The notes under the pieces: model-generated
What the model was told of the DNA's origin: nothing
Seen by the model: the letters and a program-made list of their open reading frames with translations, nothing else
Databases searched by the model: none
Part shown: one piece after another, positions 1 through 10,476 of the stretch
Layout of the letters: every line of letters begins with the position of its first letter
Numbering within the stretch: the stretch's first letter is position 1
Source: Synanceia verrucosa
Taxonomy: Eukaryota; Chordata; Actinopteri; Perciformes; Synanceiidae
DNA length: 64,000 bases
Assembly (NCBI GenBank): GCA_029721515.1
Contig: CM056550.1
Coordinates: 27,535,619 to 27,599,618 of the forward strand
Reading direction: 5' to 3'
Made by a program: the position numbers and the translations under genes

Positions 1-3000
1 CTCGTAGATTGTGTCCTGAAGACACTGGGCTAGAAAACAAGGAGTCTGCAACCTGGAAATCCTGGAGGTCAATTGCAGTGCTGTAGTCAAAATCCTGGTT
101 GCCGCAGCCCTTCTCCAGCTCGCCTTCAAACACCAAAGTGCTGTTCAGGTACAGCTTTATGTGGCGCGCACCAATGTCAAGATCCTAAGAAGAAACAGGA
201 CTTTGTTTTAGCCTAAATTCAACACACCATTTGACTTTTAACTACCCAGTTGTGCCACAACATTCTGCTTAATACATTTTACATCTAAGTGAAGATACAA
301 AATGCAAATGAATCAAAATGGAAAGATTTCAGGTTTAACTTGTAATGACATACTAAGCATTTCATATTATGTTAAAAAAAAAAAAAAAAATCTTAAACGC
401 CTATTTCTAACTTGCAGAGAAGTGGTGCCCAAAATAGCTGTAATTAGCGCTTTCGTAGATACAAAGTCATGGCAGCCATGAAGAAATATCTAAAGCCCAA
501 CTCAAAGCTGCTCGATCATCTAGACAGTAAACTACTATACTATAAACGCAGGTGAACCTAGAACCTACTAACAGCTCCTTACCTTCCAGCTTCAAGATAT
601 GAAGTAACTCTAGATAGCAGTAGTAGCATGGAGAGAGAGAGAGGATGGGGTTTCTGTACCCCTCTATGAACAGGGCTGAGGCAGAATCCCACATTTCCCC
701 TGACACTAATCCTGTGGGGCTAATCTCTCACTGCTCCACATTTGGACAACGTGACTGACGGCTCAGCCAGCCAATGCTAAAAGAGAATCACTCCCCTCAC
801 AGCAACAAGCCAACACTTATAGTGATACACAAGCATGCTGGGATTTATACACTCTTGAGCGACAGACAACAAAATGAATCATCTCTGAACTTGAGAGAGG
901 GATAAATCAGAAGAACTGTAATTACCTAATAATAAAAATAAAAAGCACGTACATTCAGGCTTCTGTTGTAGTTCCAGATTTTGATGCAAGATATCCCAAA
1001 GTCTGGGGAGCGCTTCGTGTTCCTGATGACAAAGTAGAGCTGGATGGGTGGGTGGAACGGACACGTCCACATGTGCCGCTCTTTGGTGGTCTGCAAACCC
1101 AAGAGGACAAACAAAAATCAGCTATCAATACTTATTTAGGGATTCAAACCTCAGAGCCCTGTTGCTGCACATGCTTGTTTGCTGTGATGACTTACTGTGA
1201 CGTGCCATTTCATCCAAATTTGCAAATGTGACGATGATATGTTTTTGTTTTGTTTCATATATTGTGCCATATTGTGCTATTGTGCTGTTCTGTATTGTTC
1301 TTTGTTTGTTTGTAAAATGAACAAAACCCATAATAAATAAATGTTTAAAAAAAAAAAAATGTGATGATGATGGAAAAATGAGCGGAGGCTCACCTTCACC
1401 TTTCCGTTGACCAGTGCCCCCAGGTTCCCAGGGTAGTCAGCATTCCTGATGTCCAGGTCGTGGGGAGACACATATAGCTTCTTGTTTCTTTGGCAGAAGA
1501 ACTGCAACTCTGTCAGGCCAACCTGCAAAGCGTTCCCCCAGTTTGACAGGATCTCCATGGTAACATACAATGCAGGGGTGACCTCTGCCAAGGACAGCTT
1601 TCTCTGCAATGAAAACAAAATATTCACGAGTGCTTCTGTATACCTATGTCTATATCACACCCGGCAGCATTGAGATTATTCACTCTGATCTGAGAGACAG
1701 TGTTACTGACTCACCGGCTGCTTGCTTAAGTCTGTTTTGACACTCTGGTGGATGTAACTGGGTCCTGCTTCCAGTTTCTCTAAGGCTTTCAGCAGTTTCT
1801 GTTGCTGCCTGAAAAAGAAGGATGACATCCTTAGATCCACTGCTTTGTCTGACCTTCATATTAATGGTGATGGATGACAGAGCACTGTGGTGGCTACACT
1901 GATAGATACATCGTCAATGTCAGACCAAAACAATCTGTTTGCATTTGGTTTGCTCTGACATTAAAGGATGTGCCACAAGTACCAATCATCCTTATGGTGA
2001 CATATGCTGTCAGCTTACCCGGGGCCCATAAGTGTGATTCTCTGCATGGCCACACTGACATTGTTTTCCTCCTTGTCGAGGCTGTTGTGGTGTACTAAGC
2101 CATTCATCATCTGGTGTCCCCTGTCCTGGATAAAGAGGAAGTGAAATAGAAGAGTCAGAGGTACATAAGCTTTAGGGGCAGGGTTTACATGCAAGCACAA
2201 CCCATAACGCTGTCACTGTATTAAAATGTGGGACAGTGTGGGACAGGCTGACCGTGTTGTGGCTGAAGAGCTCAGGACTCTGCATGGGGTCGTTTTCTCT
2301 CTGGACAGCCTGACGCACCCTGCATGCCATCTCCTCTGGGTCTCGCTCCTCAACCGAAGCCTTTCTGGCTGCTGACAGGGGCCTCTCTACCCGACTCCTT
2401 GGCCCTAAAGCAAGAAGCACAAGCTTTCATTTTGGGCCAAAAATAGGAAATCTGCCAAACTATAACGTTACATTTAAGAGCTTGTTAACCTTGAACAGAC
2501 TCAAACATGTTAAAGGACTTACTCTGACCATCCCAGCTCTCTTTGGAAGGCGGCCTATCTAATGTTTTACTCTTGACCAACATAGGCTTGGTGGGTATAA
2601 AGGTGTCAGTGTTTTCTTTCCTTTTTGCAGACAGAGAGCGTTCAATCTTACGCCCTGGGACGAAATTGGCGGAAAAAAAAACAAAGAAAAATTGTATATT
2701 TTAAACTGTGCACAGGCACCTAATGTACTTCTCCATGTGTATAGGTCAGTGCTGATGAAGCAGATAAAGATCAGATGGAACCACTCTGGGATATTGAGTC
2801 TAAACCTAAAAATCAACAACAGATTTACATATGAAAGTGGATGCTGAAGCTTACCTTTGTTTGAGGGCCCAAAGTCCAGGACAATGAGGTTTGCTAAGTC
2901 AAAATGGCTATGTGCACCACTGGGCCGAGGGTTGGAAGAGGACTTGGAGGATGAGAGAGGCAGCCCCAGTTCGTCCAGACTCTCTGTGCTCTCCTCTCTC

Positions 3001-6000
3001 TCGATTTGCTCCTCCACCCACTCCTCCTCCGACTCCTCCCCCGCTGAGCTGCGGCTGCTTCGCCGCATGCTAACCTCCAGGCTCCGACGCAGAACCTGGT
3101 TTACAAAGGTCAGCATTTATGCATGCATCCATGCACACAGTCAGAGCAAACGCAAGCACACACGGGCACAGACACACACAGACACACACAGACACTTTAG
3201 GCATGGCCTTGATTTTTGTGACTTATCACTGAAAAGCCATCCCAGGAGGTGAAACAAATGACTCACTACATCTTTGGTCTTATGATATTCCCATTAAAAC
3301 ACGTTCACACGTGCAAACGTTCTTGAGATCACGTATTCAGGCATCCAGGTACAGTCCATCCATCCATCCATTATCTACCGCTTATCCTCATAGGGTCACA
3401 GGGGGGCTGGAGCCTATCCCAGCTGTCGTAGGGCGGAAGGCAGGGTACAACCTGGACAAGTCGCCACCTCATTGCAGGGCACATAGAGACAGACAACCAC
3501 TCACACTCACATTCACACCTGCGGACAATTTAAATTAGCCAATTAACCTAATCCCCATGCATGTTTTTGGATGGTGGGTGGAAGCTGGAGTATCCGGAGA
3601 GAACCCACACAGACACGGGGAGAACATGCAAACTCCACACAGAAATAGTGGTCATTCCAAAATTAAACCCTCCACCTTACCACTCCTCTAAGGAAGCTTG
3701 GAGACATCTAGAAGATGCACTAGTACTTCCATACAAACTTGATGGGGTCTTATTTTCTGGACTAACTACTTACAGTTTGGGCCTGTTATTACAAATCCGA
3801 TAAGAAATTTTAAGGTGGTTGATAAGAGTTTTGGAAATGGCATGTCAATACCCCACTGTGGGGGAATAAGAATATTATCTCAGGAAATACTCCATTTGAA
3901 TCCGCTATATGGTCCTCAAAGGGAGTATACAATCTTGGAGATGTATTTGAACCAGGGGGTATGCTCAGCTTCCAGACTTTGCGTTCTCTTTTTAATCTGC
4001 CAATGAAATCTCATTTTTTGTACCTCCAACTACGGTTAGCTCTCCGTGCCTATGGTGTGCAGACAAATTCTAAGCTACAGACACAAGGGGACCCGTATCA
4101 GTTGTGTATTCACGACTTCAAACACACACGCAGCTAGCTACCCCTAGCAAAGGCATGGTCCAGAGACTTGGCCGTTACGGAGGAGGACATAAAGTGGGAA
4201 AATGTCTGGGAGAACACATTTCATGCATCCAAGAACCCCAGCCACCAGTTGATCCATGATAAGCTGTGTCAGAAGGCCTATCTGATGCCACTTGTGAGGT
4301 TTCATATGAAGCTGTCAACCAGTCCGATCTGTGGTCTGTGCCCCTTGAACACACCAGGAACATTTAAACATATGGTATGGGACTGCCCAGAGGTTTACAG
4401 CTTTTGGAGGAAGGTAACAATTACTGTATCTAATATGATTAATAAGCTTATGCCTCTGGAACCAACTATCCTTTTGCTCAATGAAGACTCACGGTTGGGG
4501 CTGAATGAGAAAAAACACAAAGTTTGGTTGGCTGGCTTGACGGCTGCCAAAAAACTAATAGTGTCACGCTGGCTACCCCCTCACAAAATGCACGCTAGGA
4601 AATGGCTGGAATACTTTCAGGATGTGGTCATGTTAGAACTGTCTACGGCACCGGTGAACAAAGCTACACTGGACAATGGAAGAGAGCTGCTTCGGCTGTA
4701 ACAGACCTGCTCAGGTCAGATTGAAGTGTAAGACATTAGACCGTGAGGGGAGGGGGGGAAGGAAGGGGAGGCCGCCAGAAGGAGGGAGGGGTATGTTAAA
4801 ATGTCTGTACTGTTGGTAATGTTTGACCTTGTGTGGATTATGCCAATAAAACAGTTGTTCATAAATACTCATTACATCTCTTAACACCTTGATGAGATGA
4901 GACATATTTCTGCTTTTGCTCACCTTCACTTCCTCGAGGTTGAGAAGCACCTTCTCATTGTGTTCTTGACTTGCTTGGCCTCCTTGGCTGTCATGTCTGG
5001 AGCTGAAGGAGCGCGACACTTTGCTGGTGTCCCTTGGAGAGCAGGGACTACGAGGCAATCGCGGGCTGGAGCGCTGTATAAAATTAGGTGATTGGATAAC
5101 GTGGAAATGGCAGAGATGGAGAGATGCTAAGTAGGACAGACAGCTGCATCTGACACATAGCCCCGCCCCTAAAAAACACCAACACACAGGCTTCAGGCAC
5201 TGTTATGTCTTCCCTCTACCTCCATGTCTATGCTTTCATAGGGCTCAAAATCCTCGGCGTAACACTTTTCTGGACAGATCTCCAAACTTGGTCCTTCCTC
5301 TGTTCGAATTCTGACAGAATCCTGCAAGCATGACAAAAGAGAAAATACAATAGTTCAAATGTGTACTTTCATCTGAAAATATCTTTGACTCACAACAGGC
5401 AAGGATTAAGGATTATATTAAGTAATTACAAGACTACCTGAACCCATTGTTTTCTCTGGAGCTTTTCTGGGGCAGTGTGGCTCCTCTTCCTATGGGTCTG
5501 CTCCAGATTACTGCTATCTTCAGTTAACTGGTGGGCACTTCGACAGACATCTGCCGATGAGTAACAACACAGAGAGGAACATGAGCATCTTGCAACAGCC
5601 TACTGCCTCAGAGAAGAGGGAACACACAGTAACGCAGATGGTCCACACTGCGCATAGAGGATGAAGGGGAAAAACTGGCTGCCAGCTACAACTGTCACTA
5701 TCACTTATTCACTGGGATTGGCATGGAATCATACCATGCAAACTACAAGCTGAAGAGTGGTGGGTATTGGCTCATGCTCCATATGGTCTGGAGATGACAG
5801 ATGCAACAAAATTATGAGCAATTTAAGTATGAGTTGGCACCTTCCATTTCAGTGTAAACATTACTCAAGAACAGTATTTCTCCCTGCACAGAAGAGAGGT
5901 AAAAAATATGAGGTCTTGTTACTTTTGAGTGTCTGTAGGTTTATATTGCTCCAGCAGCAGCATACCTGTCGTGCGTGCAGGCCTCCAGTCAGGTGGGGAG

Positions 6001-6569
6001 GTAACAGACTTGTGGTCGGAGCGCTTGCGATGCTTCTTATTGACTTCAGCATTGGCTCCATTAAGATAAATGGAAAAACCCTGCTCAAGCTGTTCCAACT
6101 CAATCTCCCTGGGGTCTTTGACTTTAAGGCGCTTTAGGATCCTGTGGAGCAAAGAAAACTGGTGACTACCTCCACATTCATGAGTGAAAAAATCTGGCTG
6201 ACAGCGCATCACAAGATTGAGATGGTTCAGCCAATATTTAGAACTCACAGGAGAACACCACTTATTTTAAGTTAATCTGACCTCCACTTTCCCTTTTCAC
6301 ATGCTACTTTAGTTTAACTCAAAGCGAGTAAGCAATCATCGCTCTTATTAGGCGGCACTGAAAAGGAGGAAGAGGCGCTGGGCATCTTCTCTGTGAAATC
6401 TAATCTGCCTCTCCCCAGCAGTTTACACTTCACCTGTTTTTCTGCTGTAGGGCAATTAAATATTCATCCACAGCGTTGTCCACAGCAGAGGCTTGCTTCT
6501 TTCCTTGGCACGGCTTACCCTCCTTGAAGAACACCGGCACACGCGCACACGTGCGCACACGTGCACGCG

Positions 6570-6615
<46 letters not shown>

Positions 6616-8052
6616 CACACACACACACAGTGCAGAGTTAGAAAAGCCTACATCAGCTACTTGAGGAAGGCAGACTGTCACAGTAGCAACACACTATATT
6701 GTTGCACAAGCACTCACAATCACTGACTACAATTGCAATCCACTATATTCTATAAAATTTAAGCAAACAGCTTGCTTTATTTAAAAGCATAAATGCAACA
6801 CACGCAATGTGTCATGATGTCAAAAATACATGGCAGATGTACAAACAAAAACCAAACACATTTATGTAAGTTGTAATGTGATGGTTGCAATGCGTTCGGT
6901 GCCTGTTTAACTATAACGGTAAAAGGATTTGATGATACCAGGATCAAAATATATTCAGTCAGTATCCTGCGGTTACAAATTGCCATGTACAACACTGAAA
7001 ATGTTTTCTAACAAGCATGTCATATGAACTGATCTTCACATACTTTGGCCACTGCAAAACACTAACACAGTCCCTGTACATCCAGCCAGGAGCAGTCCAG
7101 TATTTTTTCTGCTGAACTACATACCCTTTTGTCTCATGATAATTTCAGCTCTGGCTGAACAAGATGAGGTTTGTGACAATATCATGACAATATGTCATCA
7201 ACTCTAAAGACATGCAGGTTTTCAATTTTCAGATGAGGTGGTGAATAGTGTTCACAGCCAGAGACACTGCTGAAAAATAAGCACACACTGAGGGAAACTA
7301 CCGACTCAGCATGGGACAAGATCTCTGTGGAGTAACTCCAATGCTTTCATGAATGTTGTCATTAGGTGTGACTGGAACAACAGCTATTACACCTTGCAAT
7401 AATGTGCCCTCGCATAATATATGAAGCATATCCCTTTTGAAGGAACAAGCAATTCCAACATGTTACAAATCTATGATATGACTCATCATCATCATGAACA
7501 ATTCATGTTTAAAAGCCACACCTGATGGGAATTTTATGTTTAACGATACAACACCCAAAATCCAACACCAATCTGCAAGCTCTACACCATAAATCACTGG
7601 ACTCTTAAATCATCCTTATTAAAACATCAGCTGTCTGGCTGCTTCAGTCTTAAAAATGCTGGCCTTGACCCTTGGCCACTGACAAATCAGACAGATCAGA
7701 GAATCAGTTGTCTGCATGACACAGTCACCTACAGTACAGCTCATGCCATTCCACTTTTTTGAATCATCATGCAAGATAAACAAAGAAAATCACAAAGTCC
7801 TTACTTAATTTCTACAAGTCAACTAGGCTACGGCATCTGTCAATGTCAGGAGCAGAGGAGAAGCCAAGGAAAATGAAGGAAGAACAAAGCATTTGTTAGT
7901 GTTATAGAAACACACTGTACAATAGGACACGCATTATTGCGATTAATGCCCTGAAAATTAAGCAGATTACTGACAGGAACGAGTAAAATGATGTGAACTT
8001 GAAACTGACAGAGGAGCTAAGTCGGTACATCTTAGCTTACCTTGGTCTCCAT
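1..8052 (-). CDS. katnip: KATNIP (KIAA0556), katanin-interacting protein, N-terminal part, 14 coding exons
   Basis: Coding exons in transcript order: 8052-8041, 6522-6434, 6141-5966, 5550-5438, 5321-5220, 5073-4924, 3095-2855, 2654-2523, 2404-2253, 2125-2019, 1808-1715, 1603-1394, 1090-953, 184-1. All have AG/GT borders and phases that join without a shift, giving about 633 residues; human KATNIP is about 1,600, so the rest lies beyond the left edge. Recognised blocks are DEYLIALQQKNRILKRL and LEQGFSIYLNGAN near the N-terminus, an acidic/Ser-rich stretch in exon 3095-2855, and the start of the repeated DUF4457 region (KLYVSPHDLDIRNAD, IKIWNYNRSLN, KGCGNQDFDY). Known role: cilium and basal-body protein that binds katanin and microtubules; human loss causes Joubert syndrome. 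The first exon (only Met-Glu-Thr-Lys) and the second acceptor are inferred; the other exons are firm. Confidence 0.9.
1239..1357 (+). mobile_element. Very short LINE 3' end with poly-A and target-site duplication
   Basis: Only the T-rich 3'UTR end (TGTTTGTTTGTAAAATGAAC, then AATAAATAAATG and a poly-A run) is present. It is bracketed by AATGTGACGATGAT (1225-1238) and AATGTGATGATGAT (1358-1371), one mismatch, as expected for a 5'-truncated retroposon. It lies in the KATNIP intron between exons 953-1090 and 1394-1603. Confidence 0.55.
3355..3645 (-). mobile_element. V-SINE, truncated (tRNA-like head missing)
   Basis: It contains the TGGATGGATGG tail and the conserved GTGGAGTTTGCATGTTCTCC segment on the minus strand, but the head is absent: the sequence changes directly into L1-like DNA after about 3645. 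It lies in a KATNIP intron. Confidence 0.8.
3646..4868 (+). mobile_element. Truncated Tx1/L1-like LINE 3' end (ORF2 C-terminus plus 3'UTR)
   Basis: Plus-strand translation, with frame breaks, gives the ORF2 C-terminal region: WDKSF/NGMSIP-like, IWSSKGVYNLGDV, MKSHFLYLQLRLALRAYG, then the continuous frame 4168-4701 with CGLCPLNTPGTFKHMVWDCP (a CCHC-like motif) and FWRKV. A 3'UTR ending near AATAAAACAG follows. The reverse transcriptase and endonuclease are absent, so it cannot move. It is antisense to KATNIP within an intron. Confidence 0.75.
6536..6628 (+). repeat. (CA)n/(CG)n microsatellite next to a KATNIP splice acceptor
   Basis: An alternating purine-pyrimidine tract: ACGCGCACACGTGCGC-type units grade into (GC)n and then (CA)n. 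Such tracts can adopt Z-DNA. It starts about 13 bases upstream (in transcript sense) of the inferred second coding exon of KATNIP. Confidence 0.9.
6629..8040 (-). other. KATNIP first coding intron
   Basis: AT-rich intron sequence; no gene or clear repeat is seen apart from the microsatellite at its 3' end. Confidence 0.6.
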
Positions 8053-8155
8053 TGCGTGGCTGCAGATGCTGCTCACACAGCCCTATCCCATAGTGTGGAG
8101 AGGGTCGATGTTTCGCCATAAATATCACTGACATCTGTGCTGTGTTTCATTGCCA
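8041..8155 (-). other. katnip: Inferred KATNIP 5' exon with start codon and an upstream ORF
   Basis: On the minus strand an acceptor (TTCTTCTGCAG) ends at 8156 and a GTAAGC donor follows 8041. The exon holds ATG at 8052-8050, which joins in frame to the next coding exon. Upstream in the same exon a separate ATG at 8150 opens a 25-codon reading frame ending at 8073, in a different frame from the main start. The coding part is only four codons, so this start is an inference from splice sites and phase and not from protein similarity. Confidence 0.5.
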
Positions 8156-8960
8156 CTGCAGAAGAAACACACATGAAAACACCAAGGTTACCAAGGTGAC
8201 AATAAACCTAAATTATCTTGACTGCTTCGTTTTACATGTCGCCCCACCCTCTGGACGATTCAGCAGAACAAACACATAATATCCGCTATTTCCAAGCCAA
8301 ACGTTACCCTTCTTATTAGAACAGGCTTTTAAAACTCGTTTTAAACAGCCCGACGTTACATTCACCTGTCTGTTAGTGCAGGGGATTGACAGATGTGGTG
8401 ACGTTTGTTAATTATATTGATTTCCTATTAGGCTAGGCATTTCTTACTGCGTTCACATGACACGGCTAGCTAACGTTTCTTGTTAATTTCCAGTAGCGGT
8501 AACGGTTTATCGCACACTTGGGGTTAGCTAGCGGCAGAGACAACGCTAGCAAGCGGTTAGCATAGAGGCTAACAACAAACTGAGAAGCTAACTAACTAGT
8601 TAGCGTTAGCATGTATCTAATCCACATTGAATGACACAAAAGAGGGTTTGCAGGTCGTTTTTTGCGCTCGTATTCGCTTACGTTTTTCCTCTGGTCCTAA
8701 TTAACAGCAGAAAACTACTTACTGTCCCTGAAAAACAATAGTTTGTTAGCCGTTAGCTCTGAAATGAGCGTTTATCTGTTTCCTCATGTGCCCAGTGAGC
8801 AGTGTTGGTTGGTAACCAGAGGTGTCCACCAATGGTAAGAGCCGCAGCGGTGTCAGACACGCCCCCAGCCTGTGGGTTCTCTGTCTGCTGCTCTGACATC
8901 CAGAGACCAGCTTCCACCAAACCCTGTGCAGCAAAACTACACTTCTCAAACTCTGAAGAC
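8156..8960 (-). promoter_or_regulatory. Probable KATNIP promoter and first noncoding exon region
   Basis: There is no coding sequence here. Between about 8440 and 8625 the DNA is dense in GCTAAC/GTTAGC/GCTAGC hexamers and has more CpG than its flanks, a texture that recurs at the other two inferred promoters in this window. It lies directly upstream of the first inferred KATNIP exon and downstream of the DCUN1D3 3' end. The exact transcription start cannot be placed from sequence alone. Confidence 0.45.
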
Positions 8961-9081
8961 TCTGGTGTGCAAGCATGTCATTCAGCATCAGCATGACAGA
9001 AGATGACAGAAAAAAATAAGGAGATCCCTGAATTAAAATCACACACATCTACGGTCCAACAGTCAAAAGTTCAACACTGTT

Positions 9082-9087
9082 TTTATT
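9082..9087 (-). terminator. Candidate DCUN1D3 polyadenylation signal
   Basis: TTTATT on the plus strand reads AATAAA on the minus strand. It lies about 1.4 kb downstream of the DCUN1D3 stop, and the intervening sequence has no gene and no recognised repeat, as expected for a long 3'UTR. A 3' end here would stop DCUN1D3 just upstream of the KATNIP promoter. Confidence 0.4.
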
Positions 9088-10476
9088 TATTATAAATCAA
9101 TACATTTTATATAAAAAAGGACAAAGGGTTCTCAAATAAATCCATTGTAGATGTAAACCAAACAGATCAGTTTATGGTCCCCCTCACCACCCTGGACCCA
9201 TACCATTAGTCATAATGTCTTGTTAACACTCATTCACCCATCCCACAACACCCTGGCCTAAACTTGAAGATCAATCTGCAGTGTGAAAAGGTTTAAAATG
9301 GAAATAATGTGGTTGACATCAATCTCTCTGCGAAGCTTTGCAAGTATAGCTACTAAGCATGCCATTGGTTTTTGTGCAATCCTTTACATCCGTCACCAGC
9401 AGCAATCAACAATAATTGTGAGGTGCACATACATTTTTTGTAAGGACGTTAAACTCCTGAAGGTAAACAACATAAGCTTTGTGTGGTTCCCACTGTAACG
9501 GTCCCGAATGTAATGCAGGTTTAGGCATCATCTTTTGAGAAATGACCAAGACCTTGCTTTAGCCGTTTTGTCGTGTTAACAGCCTTCCTGAAATGGGATC
9601 AGTGAGGCATCAGAGAAAAGCCAGCATCATCGCGTTGTACACACTTAACTGCCTCTTGAAAATAGGTGGACATGAAAATGGTAGTTGTTAGGAGGTCAAA
9701 GGGGAGCACAGCCATCTGCCTGCTGCACTAGTAGCACTCAAAAGCACTCAACACAGGGGAGGGTGGATCTGTTACCAGGGAAACCAATGTGGATTTCAAA
9801 AGGATATTACAACTTTGTGTTATCTTTAAAAATAAAATGCCCTTGGGACAGAATTGTAACGCATTGCTGTTTGCGGTGTACTACCAGGCCAGCAGCTGTG
9901 AAGGCAACACAAGTGCAACTAATTCCTCCTCACAGCACTGCATACAATCTAGCTAGATCAGTCCAATCGAGACAATTTCACTGACCCTCAACTTTATGGT
10001 AAATCTCATATCTCATGTTTAAGAAATCATTTGTGGACAGGTCGCCAAAATTTCCCTTCCTCGTTATTAACCATTTCCTTGTGCAGATGTATCAGGCGTT
10101 AGCAGGTCAATAATTGGGGGGGGTATGGCTTACTATTACCTGTTTTTTCTTGTTTCCACTGCTCTAACTCTGCTGGTTTATGGTAGCTAGGTGGAGGTTA
10201 AAATGGACCAGATGTCCAATTACTAAAAACACACATGGAAAGAGGACAAAAGTAAAACAATAACTTAAATAGAAGTGCTTAAAACATAACAGTTCTTAGA
10301 GCCCTTTCAAAAACCAAAAGACAAGGGTGCAAAGCAGGAATCCAACCCCAACAGAAAAGGAGAGCAAAATGAACAGCTGTTATGGTAATACTAATAGTCA
10401 TCCAATGATTCACAGATGTACAGTTCAGATGTAGATCACAGCCTTCCCTGCCTTAGAAATATTTACTGATTCCTGG
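9088..10476 (-). other. Probable DCUN1D3 3'UTR
   Basis: This is an AT-rich stretch with no supported reading frame, directly after the DCUN1D3 stop codon and up to a minus-strand AATAAA. Its assignment as 3'UTR is inferred from position only. Confidence 0.4.

Noticed and set aside
2857..3252. Plus-strand frame of 131 codons opposite a KATNIP exon
   Set aside because: It is the antisense shadow of the acidic/Ser-rich KATNIP exon 3095-2855; the minus-strand exon has correct splice borders and phase.
6430..6726. His-Thr and Arg-Ala rich frames at the CA repeat
   Set aside because: They are translations of the microsatellite; only the part at 6434-6522 on the minus strand is a real KATNIP exon.
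8746..9048. Minus-strand frame of 100 codons upstream of KATNIP
   Set aside because: No similarity recognised, no acceptor or donor leading into KATNIP, and it overlaps the inferred promoter.
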